The notes below the pieces were generated by a model. It was given only the letters and a program-made list of their open reading frames with translations. It did not search any database and was not told where the DNA came from. The position numbers and the translations under genes are program-made. A stretch of 64,000 nt of DNA. It comes from GCA-016699835 sp964543905 (GTDB taxonomy: Bacteria; Planctomycetota; Phycisphaerae; Phycisphaerales; UBA1924). The DNA is taken from positions 124,001-188,000 of the forward strand of contig CAZIZO010000005.1 of NCBI GenBank assembly GCA_964543905.1. Reading direction: 5' to 3'. Position 1 is the stretch's first letter, and each line of letters opens with the position of its first letter. Positions 50,465 through 59,152 of the stretch are shown here, piece after piece.

Positions 50465-52444
50465 TCAAACCTCCGCCGGCACCTTCCCCGACCACTTCTC
50501 CCCCGGGAACTGCTTGATCCCGTCCTGCTTGCTGATCCGGCCCGTGCCCTTGGCGTTGGGGCTGCGCTCCGACACGGCAAAGTCCTTGTTGGGCAGCGTG
50601 TCGCTGTGCTTGCGTGCGGCGGCTTGGGCCAGCAGCATCGTGTCGTCCGCGTTCTCGTACAACTCGCGGAACTTCGAGCGGATCTCCAACTCGGCCAGGT
50701 CAAAGAAGTGCAGCGCCGCCGTCTTGTCGCGCTGGAACTCGGCGTCGCCGGCACCGTTCCCACCGTGCTTGCGCAGGTCGCGATCGAACTTTGCCAGCGT
50801 GCAGGCCCACGCGTGCAGCAGGATCGCGACGTCCGCCATCCGCGCCTGCACCGCCTGCCGCTCCAGGATCTTCACATCATACCGCTTGCTCATCACCTTG
50901 AAGAGGTGCGAGTGCTCGCGTGTCAGTTGGCACAGCCGCTCGGCAATCGGCTCCAACTCCGCCGACACCTGGCCCAGCCGCTGGAGCGCGGGGCGGATGC
51001 CCAGGTAGATTTCCATGCCGAGCGGGACGGCGATCTTCATGATGTCCATGCGGAAGGTGTTCTTGATCGCCTTGCCGAGGAAGGCGCCCAGCCCCTCGTC
51101 CTTGTCCTTGAGGAGCGCGTTCTTGACGCCGAGCATCTGTTCGGCGAGTTGCTTCCCGCCATAGCCGAAGATGTAACTCTGCATCACCTCGTTCGCGCCC
51201 TCGACGATGAGGTTGATGCGTGAATCGCGGAAGATGCGCTCGACCTCGTTCTCGGTCATGTAACTCTCGCCGCCCATGACCTGGATCGCGTCGTTGACGG
51301 CGCGATACCCATACTCGGAGCAGAAGACCTTGCACATCGCCGTCTCGACCTGGATGTCCTCGTCGTGGCGATCGAGCATGCCGGTGGTCATGTACAGGAC
51401 GCTGTCCATCGCGTAGGTGAGCGCCGCCATGTGGGCGATCCGCACCTGCACGAGTTCCTTGGTGGCGAGCGGCTCACCGAACTGGTAGCGGGTCTGCGCC
51501 CATTTGATGGCCTGATCCATCGCGCGGCGAGCGCCGCCGAGCATGCCCGCGGAGAGCGTGCATCGCCCATAGTTGAGGCACGAGAGGGCCATCTGAAGCC
51601 CGCGACCTTCCTTGCCGAGGAGGTGGCTCTTATGGACGCGCACCTGGTTGAAACGGATGCGGGCCTGCCACGTCCCGCGGATGCCGCACTTGCTGCGGTT
51701 CTTCTGGAAGATGTCCACGCCGTCCATCCAGGGGTGCATGACGAGGGCGGAGATCTTGCCCTTGCCGTCGGCGGTCTTCTCACGCGCCATCACGGTGAAG
51801 AGGCCCGAGAGCGCGCCGCTGGTGGCCCACTTCTTCTCGCCCGTTACGACGTAGTGATCGCCGTCCTTCTCGAAGTACGTCTCGCATCCGCCCGCGTCGC
51901 ACCCCACGTTCGGCTCGCTGAGGCAGAACGCGCTCAACCAGTCCTTGGCGAGGTGGGGGAGCCACTTCTTCTTCTGCTCGTCATTCCCGAAGAGCATGAC
52001 GGCCTTGCAGCCGATGGACTGATGGGCCGAGACCATGACGGCCGTCGAGCCGCAATATCTCCCGATGCGTTCGAGCACGCGGTTGTAACTGGTGATGCCC
52101 ATGCCCAACCCGCCGAACTCCTTCGGAATGGTCATACCGAGCACGCCGAGCCCGAAGAGTTTGTCCACCACCCAGCGCGGGATCTCCTGATCCTGATCGA
52201 TCGCGATCGCGGGATGCTCGTTCCTGAGGTAGTCGTCGAGGCGCGCGAGCAACTGGTCGCACTCGGCCTGCTCGCGGGCGTCCTGCTCGGGGTAGGGGAA
52301 GTAGAACTCCTCCTTGATGTTTCCCCAGAAGATGTTCTTGGCCGGACCCATCTTCGCGGGCTCGGCGCCAAGCCACTCCTCGGCCTCGGCGATGAGTTTG
52401 CGATCGGCCTCGGAAATGCCCTTCATGTTTTTCAGGTCTGCCAT
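50465..52444 (-). CDS. Acyl-CoA dehydrogenase, very-long-chain/ACAD9-like
   Basis: A 659-residue FAD enzyme that introduces the alpha-beta double bond in acyl-CoA. It is longer than the ~380-residue short/medium-chain forms and has the C-terminal extension (residues ~450-659) of very-long-chain types. Typical segments are IPKEFGGLGMGITSYNRVLE, FCLSEPNVGCDAGG, the FAD contact WATSGALSGLFTVMA, RYQFGEPLATKELVQ, and VMGGESYMTENEVERIFRD with the catalytic Glu expected in NLIVEGANEVMQ. It lies 59 bp downstream of a crotonase gene and closes an operon-like run for acyl-CoA/leucine breakdown. Confidence 0.9.
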   Translation of the reverse strand: MADLKNMKGISEADRKLIAEAEEWLGAEPAKMGPAKNIFWGNIKEEFYFPYPEQDAREQAECDQLLARLDDYLRNEHPAIAIDQDQEIPRWVVDKLFGLGVLGMTIPKEFGGLGMGITSYNRVLERIGRYCGSTAVMVSAHQSIGCKAVMLFGNDEQKKKWLPHLAKDWLSAFCLSEPNVGCDAGGCETYFEKDGDHYVVTGEKKWATSGALSGLFTVMAREKTADGKGKISALVMHPWMDGVDIFQKNRSKCGIRGTWQARIRFNQVRVHKSHLLGKEGRGLQMALSCLNYGRCTLSAGMLGGARRAMDQAIKWAQTRYQFGEPLATKELVQVRIAHMAALTYAMDSVLYMTTGMLDRHDEDIQVETAMCKVFCSEYGYRAVNDAIQVMGGESYMTENEVERIFRDSRINLIVEGANEVMQSYIFGYGGKQLAEQMLGVKNALLKDKDEGLGAFLGKAIKNTFRMDIMKIAVPLGMEIYLGIRPALQRLGQVSAELEPIAERLCQLTREHSHLFKVMSKRYDVKILERQAVQARMADVAILLHAWACTLAKFDRDLRKHGGNGAGDAEFQRDKTAALHFFDLAELEIRSKFRELYENADDTMLLAQAAARKHSDTLPNKDFAVSERSPNAKGTGRISKQDGIKQFPGEKWSGKVPAEV

Positions 52445-52503
52445 GGCGAGATCCTCAAGAATGAGTCGAATAGGTCAGCGATGACCACCGGGCTTGACTG
52501 CCG

Positions 52504-53442
52504 TCACTTCTTCGTCTTCGCAAAGAACGCCGAGATCGCTTCCTTGCCGCCCGGCAAGTTGCGCAGGCGCGTGAGGTGTCTTTGCTCCACCTCCAGCGCC
52601 GCCTTCCACCCGCGTACGAGCCCCGTGTTGACCGCGTCGAGCACGGCCTTGACCGGCTCGGACTCGGGCAACTCCGTCCTCAGTCGATCCAGCGCGGTCA
52701 GCACGGTCGCCGGACCCCGTCCCGTGACGGCCGTTCCGATCCGCCCGATCCATCGCCACGGCGCGCCGTCACGATCCATGCGTCCGCGTGCGCGTTGATC
52801 GAGGACCCACTTCTTGGCCGTCGCGAGCAGTTGGTCGGGGGCGGGCGCGACGGCATCGAACATGCCGGCCTTGGCCGCCTCGTCGAACGTCATGGGCTGC
52901 CCGAGTGCGGTGCGTCTGATCGCATCGAGCGGGTCGATACGACTGGGGAGCAAGTTCGTCCCGCCCCAGCCGGGACAGATCTGCAAACCGGCCTCGGGCA
53001 GGCCCACGGGATACGGCTTGGCGGGTTGGCCATCGCGCGAGGGTGGCGCGGCGGCAACGATCGCGTCGCAATGCATCGCGAGTTCGAGACCACCGCCCAA
53101 GGCCGCGCCGTTGAGGGCGGCGACCGTCGGATACGGCAGGTTCGAGATCATGGCGAAGACCTGCGAGCCGTAGGCGAGGTACTTGAGCAGTTGATCGTCG
53201 CTCAGTTGCTGGATCGCGTTGAGATCGGCGCCCGCGACGAAGACGCGTTCGCTCGCGCTGGCGAGCACGAGGCCCGATGCGTTCTTGGGCAGCGCCCGCA
53301 AGGCGGCTTCGAGTCGGCGGATGAGGTCGTGGTCGAGCACGACGACGGGTTTCCCGGGTTGTTCGAGCGTGAGCGTCACGATGCCAGCGGTTGGGCCGCT
53401 GTCGTCCTGGCGAATGGGAAGGGGATCGACGCCGGTGGTCAT
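52504..53442 (-). CDS. Enoyl-CoA hydratase/isomerase family protein with both catalytic Glu
   Basis: A 312-residue crotonase-fold protein. The oxyanion-hole and first Glu region is AALNGAALGGGLELAMHCD; the second Glu is in GLPEAGLQICPGWGGTNLLP. Both acid/base residues needed for hydratase activity are therefore present, unlike in the two paralogs upstream. An 11-residue insertion (PPSRDGQPAKP) lies between them. The region resembles the N-terminal part of multifunctional FadB/FadJ enzymes without the dehydrogenase domain. It sits next to acyl-CoA dehydrogenase, so beta-oxidation is likely. Confidence 0.83.
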   Translation of the reverse strand: MTTGVDPLPIRQDDSGPTAGIVTLTLEQPGKPVVVLDHDLIRRLEAALRALPKNASGLVLASASERVFVAGADLNAIQQLSDDQLLKYLAYGSQVFAMISNLPYPTVAALNGAALGGGLELAMHCDAIVAAAPPSRDGQPAKPYPVGLPEAGLQICPGWGGTNLLPSRIDPLDAIRRTALGQPMTFDEAAKAGMFDAVAPAPDQLLATAKKWVLDQRARGRMDRDGAPWRWIGRIGTAVTGRGPATVLTALDRLRTELPESEPVKAVLDAVNTGLVRGWKAALEVEQRHLTRLRNLPGGKEAISAFFAKTKK

Positions 53443-53720
53443 ACGCGCAATGTTACGCGTACACGAGACGGATGTCGGCCTTGGTCAAGTCTGGAACCGC
53501 GAGAAAAATGCCTTGGACCGTCCAAGAACAAGGCGACTTCTCGTGCGGCGAGAAGGGGTTCTGTGCGGCGAGCGGCGGCGAGGGAAGATGCGAGCACTTT
53601 CGGCGCGTTTCTGGTGGAATACGGGTGCCGTGCGTGCATGCGGGGCTGGACGATCGCTCGCTCGTCCGGAGACGGCGGATCGGCGATCGCTCGGCCCCCT
53701 CCCATCCTCGCGTGGAGGGC
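53443..53720. other. 278-bp gap inside the acyl-CoA gene run, with hairpins
   Basis: This gap separates two crotonase genes on the same strand. A 7-bp perfect hairpin (cttctcg 53537-53543, cgagaag 53549-53555) and a nearby palindrome cttggaccgtccaag are visible. No ORF is convincing. It may hold the promoter of the 52504-50465 genes. Confidence 0.45.
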
Positions 53721-54464
53721 TTAGGACGCCAACTTGGCTCGCAGGCGGCGCTGGGCGTCGGGGGTGGCGAGGACCTGGGCGGAGAGTTCGGCACCCCGGA
53801 GGACCACGCTCTCATCGAGGGAGCCGTCGATCTCGTTGAGGAGTCTCTTGGTCGCCCGCATCGCGTCGGGGCCGCCGGCGGCGAGGCGGGTCACGACCTC
53901 GTTCACGGTCGCATCGAGTTGGTCGAGGCTGGGGGCGAGAGCGTTGACCATGCCACACTCTTGAGCCTGTAGGCCCGACATGAGGCCGCCTTTGAGGAGG
54001 ATGGCGCGTGCTCGGCCCGCGCCGACCTTTTTGACGAGCCAGGGGGCGACGACGGCGGGGCAGACGCCCAGATCGACCTCGGGGAAGCCCATCTTGGAGT
54101 CGGCATGGGTGATGGCGAGGTCGCAGACGCAGGCGAGCCCGCACCCGCCGCCGATCGCGGCGCCGTTGACGCGGGCGACGGTGACCTGCGGGAGCGCCCG
54201 AAACTTGATCGTGAGGCGGGCAAGGGAGGTCAAGAGTTCCTTGGCAAGGCTGTTGTTGTCGAGGACGGCCTTGAGGTCCATGCCGGCGCAGAAGGCCTTG
54301 CCGGCGCCCGTGATGACGGCGACGTGGCAGTCGCGGGCCTGGGCGAGTTCGTCCACGCGATGATGGAGCGAGGCGAGGAGGTCGAGGGAGAGGGCGTTGC
54401 GAGCATCGGCGCGGTTGAGGGAGAGGGTAGCGATGGGGGCGGCGATGGTGAGGGTGGCGAGCAT
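53721..54464 (-). CDS. Enoyl-CoA hydratase-like protein lacking the first catalytic Glu
   Basis: A 247-residue crotonase-fold protein. The start at 54464 gives MLATLTIAAPIATLSLNRAD, the usual N-terminus. The oxyanion region reads AAIGGGCGLACVCDLA, where the first catalytic Glu position holds Gly. The second Glu is kept in MGFPEVDLGVCPAVVAP. One-Glu crotonases often act as isomerases, hydrolases or decarboxylases rather than hydratases, so 'methylglutaconyl-CoA hydratase' is only a context guess. It lies 20 bp downstream of the next crotonase gene. Confidence 0.8.
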   Translation of the reverse strand: MLATLTIAAPIATLSLNRADARNALSLDLLASLHHRVDELAQARDCHVAVITGAGKAFCAGMDLKAVLDNNSLAKELLTSLARLTIKFRALPQVTVARVNGAAIGGGCGLACVCDLAITHADSKMGFPEVDLGVCPAVVAPWLVKKVGAGRARAILLKGGLMSGLQAQECGMVNALAPSLDQLDATVNEVVTRLAAGGPDAMRATKRLLNEIDGSLDESVVLRGAELSAQVLATPDAQRRLRAKLAS

Positions 54465-54484
54465 GTGAGGGTTCGATCCTGATC

Positions 54485-55231
54485 TTATTTTCTGGTCCAG
54501 AGTGCCGCAACGCGATCGATTTGTTCCTTGGACCCCACGAGTTGCATGGACGCGGCGAGGGCGGCGTCGAGCGCGGGCGCGTCGAGGGAGCGGTCGATCT
54601 CGTTGAGCCACATCTTGGTGATCGAGAGCGCGTCGCCCTTGGCGGCGAGTTCGTTGGCGACGACGGTGGCGCGTTCGACGCACGCGGTCGCGGTGGCAAC
54701 GCACTCGTGGGCGAGGGCGATGCGGAGGGCTTCGATGCCGCTGATGAGCGCGGAGTCGAGGGCGCGGGTGCGGCACATGCCGTCGCCGATCGCGAGGCGG
54801 AGGGTTGGGACGTTGACGGCGGGAGAGATGCCCAGACGCACGACGGGGTAGCCGAGTTTGGCGGTCGCGTGCGTGACGACGTAGTCGGCGGCCGCAACAA
54901 GAGCGCACCCGCCCGCGACGGCGGCGCCCGTCACGGCGACGACGATGGGCGCGGGATGGGCACGCATGGCGCGAACCACGCGTGAGAGGCCGCGGAGCAT
55001 GTCGGCGAGAACGGTGGGGTCATCGCGGCAGAGGGCCATGTCGAAGCCGGAAGAGAAGGTATCGCCCAGGCCCCGGAGGAGTATGACGCGGGGCGCATGA
55101 TCCGCACTCTGGCAGGCGGGGTCGAACGCGCCGGCGAGCGCTTCGAGCATCTCAACGGAGAGTGCGTTCTTCTTCTCCGCGCGGGCGAGGGTGATGGCGC
55201 GGAGTGCTGGCGAGTCGTCGATGTCGATCAT
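54485..55231 (-). CDS. Enoyl-CoA hydratase-like protein lacking both catalytic Glu
   Basis: A 248-residue crotonase-fold protein. The oxyanion region is TGAAVAGGCALVAAADYVV, where the first Glu is replaced by Ala. The second position is Val (GYPVVRLGISPAV). With neither acid/base residue, classical hydratase chemistry is unlikely; thioester hydrolysis, a binding role or a scaffold role is possible. Its start overlaps the HMG-CoA lyase stop by 4 bp (55228-55231), so the two are translationally coupled. Confidence 0.8.
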   Translation of the reverse strand: MIDIDDSPALRAITLARAEKKNALSVEMLEALAGAFDPACQSADHAPRVILLRGLGDTFSSGFDMALCRDDPTVLADMLRGLSRVVRAMRAHPAPIVVAVTGAAVAGGCALVAAADYVVTHATAKLGYPVVRLGISPAVNVPTLRLAIGDGMCRTRALDSALISGIEALRIALAHECVATATACVERATVVANELAAKGDALSITKMWLNEIDRSLDAPALDAALAASMQLVGSKEQIDRVAALWTRK

Positions 55232-56181
55232 GCGCTCGCCCCCCCACCGCTGGCCGCACGCGATTTCGCCACGATCTCAATCGCGTACGCGGCGGCGTCG
55301 GCGAGTTTGTCGAGATCGACGCCCGTCGCGTACCCCGCGGCGTGGATGGTGCGGACGAGGAGTTCGGTGCTGATGTTGCCCGGGGCGCGTTGGATGGTAC
55401 CGTCGGGGAGTTTCGTGCTGGCGTAGGGACACCCACCGATGCCGGCGACGGAGCCGTCGAAGGAGCGGACGCCGGCATCGAGGGCGGCGAGGACGCAGTC
55501 GCGGGCGCGGCCGAAGGTGTCGTGGAGGTGGAGGGTGAGGCCACCGCGAAACTGGAAGTACTTTGGATCAATGCGTCTGCGAACGGCGTGCAGCATGGCC
55601 CGCACGGTCTCAGGCGTTCCGGCGCCGATCGTGTCGCCGAGATCAATTTCGTCCGGCTCCAAAGCCGCGAATGTTGCCACGACGTCAGCAACTCGTTCGG
55701 GGTCCATCGGACCTTCGAACGGGCACGCAATCACCGTGGACACATACGCACGCACGTGCCAACTCTGGTCACGAGCCCTTGACACGAGTGGACGAAATCG
55801 CTCGATGGATTCTGCGATCGAACAGTTGGTGTTCTTCCGGGAGAACGTCTCGGAGGCGGCGGTAAACAGCGCGACTTTGTCGATCGCATCAACCACATCC
55901 ACCGAGAGTGCAGATTCAAACCCTTTGGCGTTGGGCACGAGCACCGTGAGTTCGGGTGGCGTCGTTCGACCATCCGTATTGAGAGCCTGGAGAAGGTTCT
56001 TGGCATCCCCCAACTGCGGCACCCAGTTGGGGCTGACGAAACTGGTCACCTCAATCTCATCGACGCCGGATTGGGCGAGGAGTTCGACGAGGCGGACTTT
56101 CTCGGGCGTGGGGATGATGCCGGGCTCGTTTTGCAGCCCGTCTCGGGGTGAGACGTCGGTGATGCGGACGTATTCCGGCAT
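55228..56181 (-). CDS. Hydroxymethylglutaryl-CoA lyase
   Basis: A 317-residue TIM-barrel lyase that splits HMG-CoA to acetoacetate and acetyl-CoA, the last step of leucine degradation. Key parts are VSPRDGLQNEPGII (metal and base Arg-Asp), EVTSFVSPNWVPQL, VRAYVSTVIACPFEG, LGDTIGAGTP, LTLHLHDTFGRA with the His-x-His metal site, and the catalytic-Cys loop VAGIGGCPYA. An ~8-residue insertion follows the GGCPYA loop. ATG 56181 is chosen, as bacterial homologs start close to the VRITDVSPRDG region; ATG 56211 is an alternative. It heads the crotonase/acyl-CoA dehydrogenase run. Confidence 0.87.
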   Translation of the reverse strand: MPEYVRITDVSPRDGLQNEPGIIPTPEKVRLVELLAQSGVDEIEVTSFVSPNWVPQLGDAKNLLQALNTDGRTTPPELTVLVPNAKGFESALSVDVVDAIDKVALFTAASETFSRKNTNCSIAESIERFRPLVSRARDQSWHVRAYVSTVIACPFEGPMDPERVADVVATFAALEPDEIDLGDTIGAGTPETVRAMLHAVRRRIDPKYFQFRGGLTLHLHDTFGRARDCVLAALDAGVRSFDGSVAGIGGCPYASTKLPDGTIQRAPGNISTELLVRTIHAAGYATGVDLDKLADAAAYAIEIVAKSRAASGGGASA

Positions 56182-56340
56182 CTCCGAGTGTACGGCAGGA
56201 AGAGGGGACATGGGCCGAAATAGATGTCCCCTCGCGGCGTTTGGCCACAAAGAGTGGTGGCAACGTTTGCTCGCTTTCGAGGGTGCTTGTCGGAAGGCGC
56301 GCGAACGCTCGCATCACGGATGCTTGTTGGAGATTGAACG

Positions 56341-57216
56341 ATGGACCGTTGCACGACTGTTGTGATTGCTCTGCTGTCGATGGTGGGCGTGGCCGCTGCG
56401 CAGCCGCAGAATGAGGAACGCCGAGAGGATCGCGCCGCACCGCGAGCGCCGGAGGGTGAGATCGAACGTCGCGGCGGGCCGATGGAGGCGCGACGGATGG
56501 AACGGCGTGAAGAGCGCGAGGATCGCGTCGAGCGTCGTCGTGCGGAGGGCGATCGTCCGCGGGGTGAACGGGGCGAGATGGAACGCCGGCGCGAGGAGAT
56601 CGAGCAGCGGATGGATCGCTGGCTGGAGAAGCGAGAGGGGCGTCGCGACGATCGTGGCGAAGGTGCGCGAGAGGGCTCCCGACGAGAGGGGCCACGCGGG
56701 GAGGACTTGCGACGCGATCGGCCCGGGGCACGAGGCATGCGTGGCGGCCGCGAGGGCGGACATGAGTTCCAGGGACCACGAGGCGCGAGGCCACGCGAGT
56801 TCATGCGTGAACGGATGCGGCGAGGCGGCGAGCCCGGGATGCATGACCGCGGTCCTGGTGGTCCGGGGATGCGCCGGGAGGGGATGGGCCCGGGGCCGCG
56901 TGGCCCGCGTGAGGAGATGAGACGCGGACCGGAAGGACGACCGTTTGGTCCGCGGAGCGGAGGAGGCCCGCGGTTTGGTCGAGGGCCGGAGGGCGGCGTG
57001 CCGCGCGGGCCGATGGGTGGACCCGGCATGGATGGTCCTCGGAGCGAGATGGCGCCTCGATTCCGTGGGCCGGGACCTGGCGGTCCTGGGATGCGCGGCT
57101 TGGATCGCGGACCGGAGCCACGCGGAGAGCGGCGCGGGCGTGGGCCAGATCGCCACGATGGCCCGAACGATCGGCGCGAGCGACGCGAGCCCCCGCCGCG
57201 CGATCGTGGTGAGTGA
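56341..57216 (+). CDS. Exported Arg/Glu/Gly-rich disordered protein
   Basis: A 291-residue protein with a clear signal peptide (MDRCTTVVIALLSMVGVAAA, then QPQ). Everything after it is low complexity: an Arg/Glu-rich, probably helical region (residues ~25-120; ERREEREDRVERRRAEGDR) and then a Gly/Pro/Arg/Met-rich region (PGMRREGMGPGPRGPREEMR). No folded domain is visible. The codon bias is so GC-rich that all other frames are also open over much of the gene, but the signal peptide, the downstream terminator-like hairpin and the sensible start support this frame. Function unknown; nucleic-acid, polyanion or calcium interaction at the cell surface are possibilities. Confidence 0.6.
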   Translation: MDRCTTVVIALLSMVGVAAAQPQNEERREDRAAPRAPEGEIERRGGPMEARRMERREEREDRVERRRAEGDRPRGERGEMERRREEIEQRMDRWLEKREGRRDDRGEGAREGSRREGPRGEDLRRDRPGARGMRGGREGGHEFQGPRGARPREFMRERMRRGGEPGMHDRGPGGPGMRREGMGPGPRGPREEMRRGPEGRPFGPRSGGGPRFGRGPEGGVPRGPMGGPGMDGPRSEMAPRFRGPGPGGPGMRGLDRGPEPRGERRGRGPDRHDGPNDRRERREPPPRDRGE

Positions 57217-57243
57217 TCCGCAGGCTCAAGATGGACACGCGTG

Positions 57244-57279
57244 GAAGGTCGTCTCTATGCGAGGACGACCTTCTCCGTT
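57244..57279 (+). terminator. Hairpin terminator candidate between convergent genes
   Basis: A perfect 10-bp stem (gaaggtcgtc 57244-57253, gacgaccttc 57264-57273) with a 10-nt loop, then tccgtt. It could serve both the exported protein gene and hflX, which converge here. The T-tract is weak. Confidence 0.55.
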
Positions 57280-57336
57280 GGCGATGAGAGACGACGTGAC
57301 AAGATTGCCTCGCCGAATCCGCAGGCTGATGCGAGG

Positions 57337-58833
57337 TCACGCCTGATTGCCGCGGCGACCAAGTTCCCAGGGCGAGGGCTCGGGCTTCCGGCGCGAGGTC
57401 TGCAAGCCGGAGGGCTGGCCGTCGGCGCGAGCAACCTGGAAGCGAGCGCCGCCGGAGAGGAGGTGCTCCAGTTGACGGCGACCGATGCGAGCGCGGAGGG
57501 TGACACTGTCGTCGGTGTAGGTGCGGTCGAGGACCTTGGCGCGGGACTCGAGGAGGGAGATGGTCTTGGCATCTTTGAGTTTGGCGGTGAGGTCGTACTC
57601 GGCGACCTCGCCCTCGGCGAAGGCGCGGACGCGATCCGCCAACTCGCGCATCCCGAGCCCGTTCACACCCTGAATGGCGGAGCATGGGATCGCGCCGGGA
57701 ACCTTCTGCTGCCAGACGAGGAGCGAGGAGTTGTTGCGGAGGCGGTCGGCCTTGTTGAGCACGAGGATGCGCGGCGGACGGGGGACGTCGTGGTCTTCTT
57801 CGTGCGTGCTGGCTTCGAGATCGTCGAAGAGTTCGTCGAGCGTCCGCATCACGGTCTGATACTGCAGATCGGCGGCGGGATCGGAGACGTCGAGGACGAG
57901 GATGAGCACGTCGGCGTGCGTGGCTTCTTCGAGTGTGGCCTTGAAGGACGCCACGAGATTGTGCGGCAGATCGCGGACGAAGCCGACGGTGTCGGAGAGC
58001 ATGACGCGGAGACCTTCGCCGGTCCGGGCTTGGGAGGGCGGATCGCCCGCGCCCGCGGACGGCGGCGCCGACGAGCCGATCCACCACTCGCGGGTGCGGG
58101 TCATGAGGGTGGCAAAGAGGCGATCGTCGGCGTAGGCGCCGCCCGAGGTGAGGGCGTTGAAGAGCGTGCTCTTGCCGGCGTTGGTGTAGCCGACGATGCC
58201 GACGGTGAAGTGCTCGGCCCGGCGAGCGGCGACCTCGCGGCGTTTGCGGGCTTGGATCTCCTCGAGTTCTCGCTGGAGCCGGACCTTGCGATCGGCGACG
58301 AGGCGCCGGTCGATTTCGAGTTGCATTTCGCCTGGGCCTCGCGTCCCGATGCCCGCGACGCCGCCTCCACCGGAGATGCGTTCGAGATGGTCCCACATGG
58401 CCTTGAGGCGCGGGTAGGTGTACTCGAGTTGGGCGAGTTCGACCTGCAGTTTGGCCTCGTGGGTGGTGGCGCGGGCAGCAAAGATATCGAGGATGAGTTC
58501 GCTTCGATCCACGATCTTTCGGCCGACGGCCTGCTCGATGTTGCTGAGTTGCTTGGGAGAGAGATCGTGATCGAAGATGACGACACTGGCGTCGAGCGTT
58601 TCGCAGAGGGCCTTGAGTTCGTCGATCTTGCCCGATCCGATGTAGGTTCCGGCGACGGGGCGGGGCAGGTTTTGCGTGAGTTCGCCGACGACCACGGCGC
58701 CGGCCTGCTGGGCGAGGTCGCGGAGTTCGCCGAAGGGATCGTTCTGATCAAACTGATCATCGGGCAGGCGGACGGCGGCGAGGACCGCGCGTTCGGCCTG
58801 CACTTCGAGTTTCGTGCGTTCTTTACGGGCCAT
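57337..58833 (-). CDS. hflX: GTPase HflX
   Basis: A 498-residue ribosome-associated GTPase that splits stalled or stressed ribosomes. The N-terminal domain has YIGSGKIDELK and VIFDHDLSPKQLSNIE, and the RNA-binding helical linker ends at GIGTRGPGEMQLEIDRRLV. The G domain shows G1 GYTNAGKSTLFNAL, switch I LFATLMTRTRE, G3 LSDTVGFVRDLP and G4 VLNKADR. Between switch I and G3 there is an insertion of about a dozen residues (SSAPPSAGAGDPPSQARTGE) absent from typical HflX. The start at 58833 gives MARKERTKLEVQAERAVL. It diverges from comF. Confidence 0.92.
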   Translation of the reverse strand: MARKERTKLEVQAERAVLAAVRLPDDQFDQNDPFGELRDLAQQAGAVVVGELTQNLPRPVAGTYIGSGKIDELKALCETLDASVVIFDHDLSPKQLSNIEQAVGRKIVDRSELILDIFAARATTHEAKLQVELAQLEYTYPRLKAMWDHLERISGGGGVAGIGTRGPGEMQLEIDRRLVADRKVRLQRELEEIQARKRREVAARRAEHFTVGIVGYTNAGKSTLFNALTSGGAYADDRLFATLMTRTREWWIGSSAPPSAGAGDPPSQARTGEGLRVMLSDTVGFVRDLPHNLVASFKATLEEATHADVLILVLDVSDPAADLQYQTVMRTLDELFDDLEASTHEEDHDVPRPPRILVLNKADRLRNNSSLLVWQQKVPGAIPCSAIQGVNGLGMRELADRVRAFAEGEVAEYDLTAKLKDAKTISLLESRAKVLDRTYTDDSVTLRARIGRRQLEHLLSGGARFQVARADGQPSGLQTSRRKPEPSPWELGRRGNQA

Positions 58834-59152
58834 GTGGGCGGATGGTAGGGTGAGATGCGCGAGAATCGCCTTGCATGTGACGGGCACGGTGCGGTATCAT
58901 GGCGGCGTGTCCCCGGGCGACCCGAGCGAAAAGTTTGTGTGGCCCCCGAGGCCTCCGGCCTCGGAGGCGGAGATCGCGGAGCGTGCCCGATCGTCCTGCG
59001 GACAACCTTCGCGTGCTTTCGCGCTCGATGCTCCGCGTGAAACGTCGGGGGGAGAGGGCGACGGGATCACGCCGAGATCGGCACCTCGCTCGGCGATCGC
59101 GGGGGGAGCCACCGGGTGTCGGGCGTCGGCCGCGGGGTCCACGGCGAGGCGA
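58834..59152. other. 319-bp region between hflX and comF
   Basis: Divergent spacer with the two promoters. The comF frame stays open upstream to 58814, so a longer ComF starting at GTG 58904 is possible, but the translated extension is polar and unlike the family. Confidence 0.45.
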
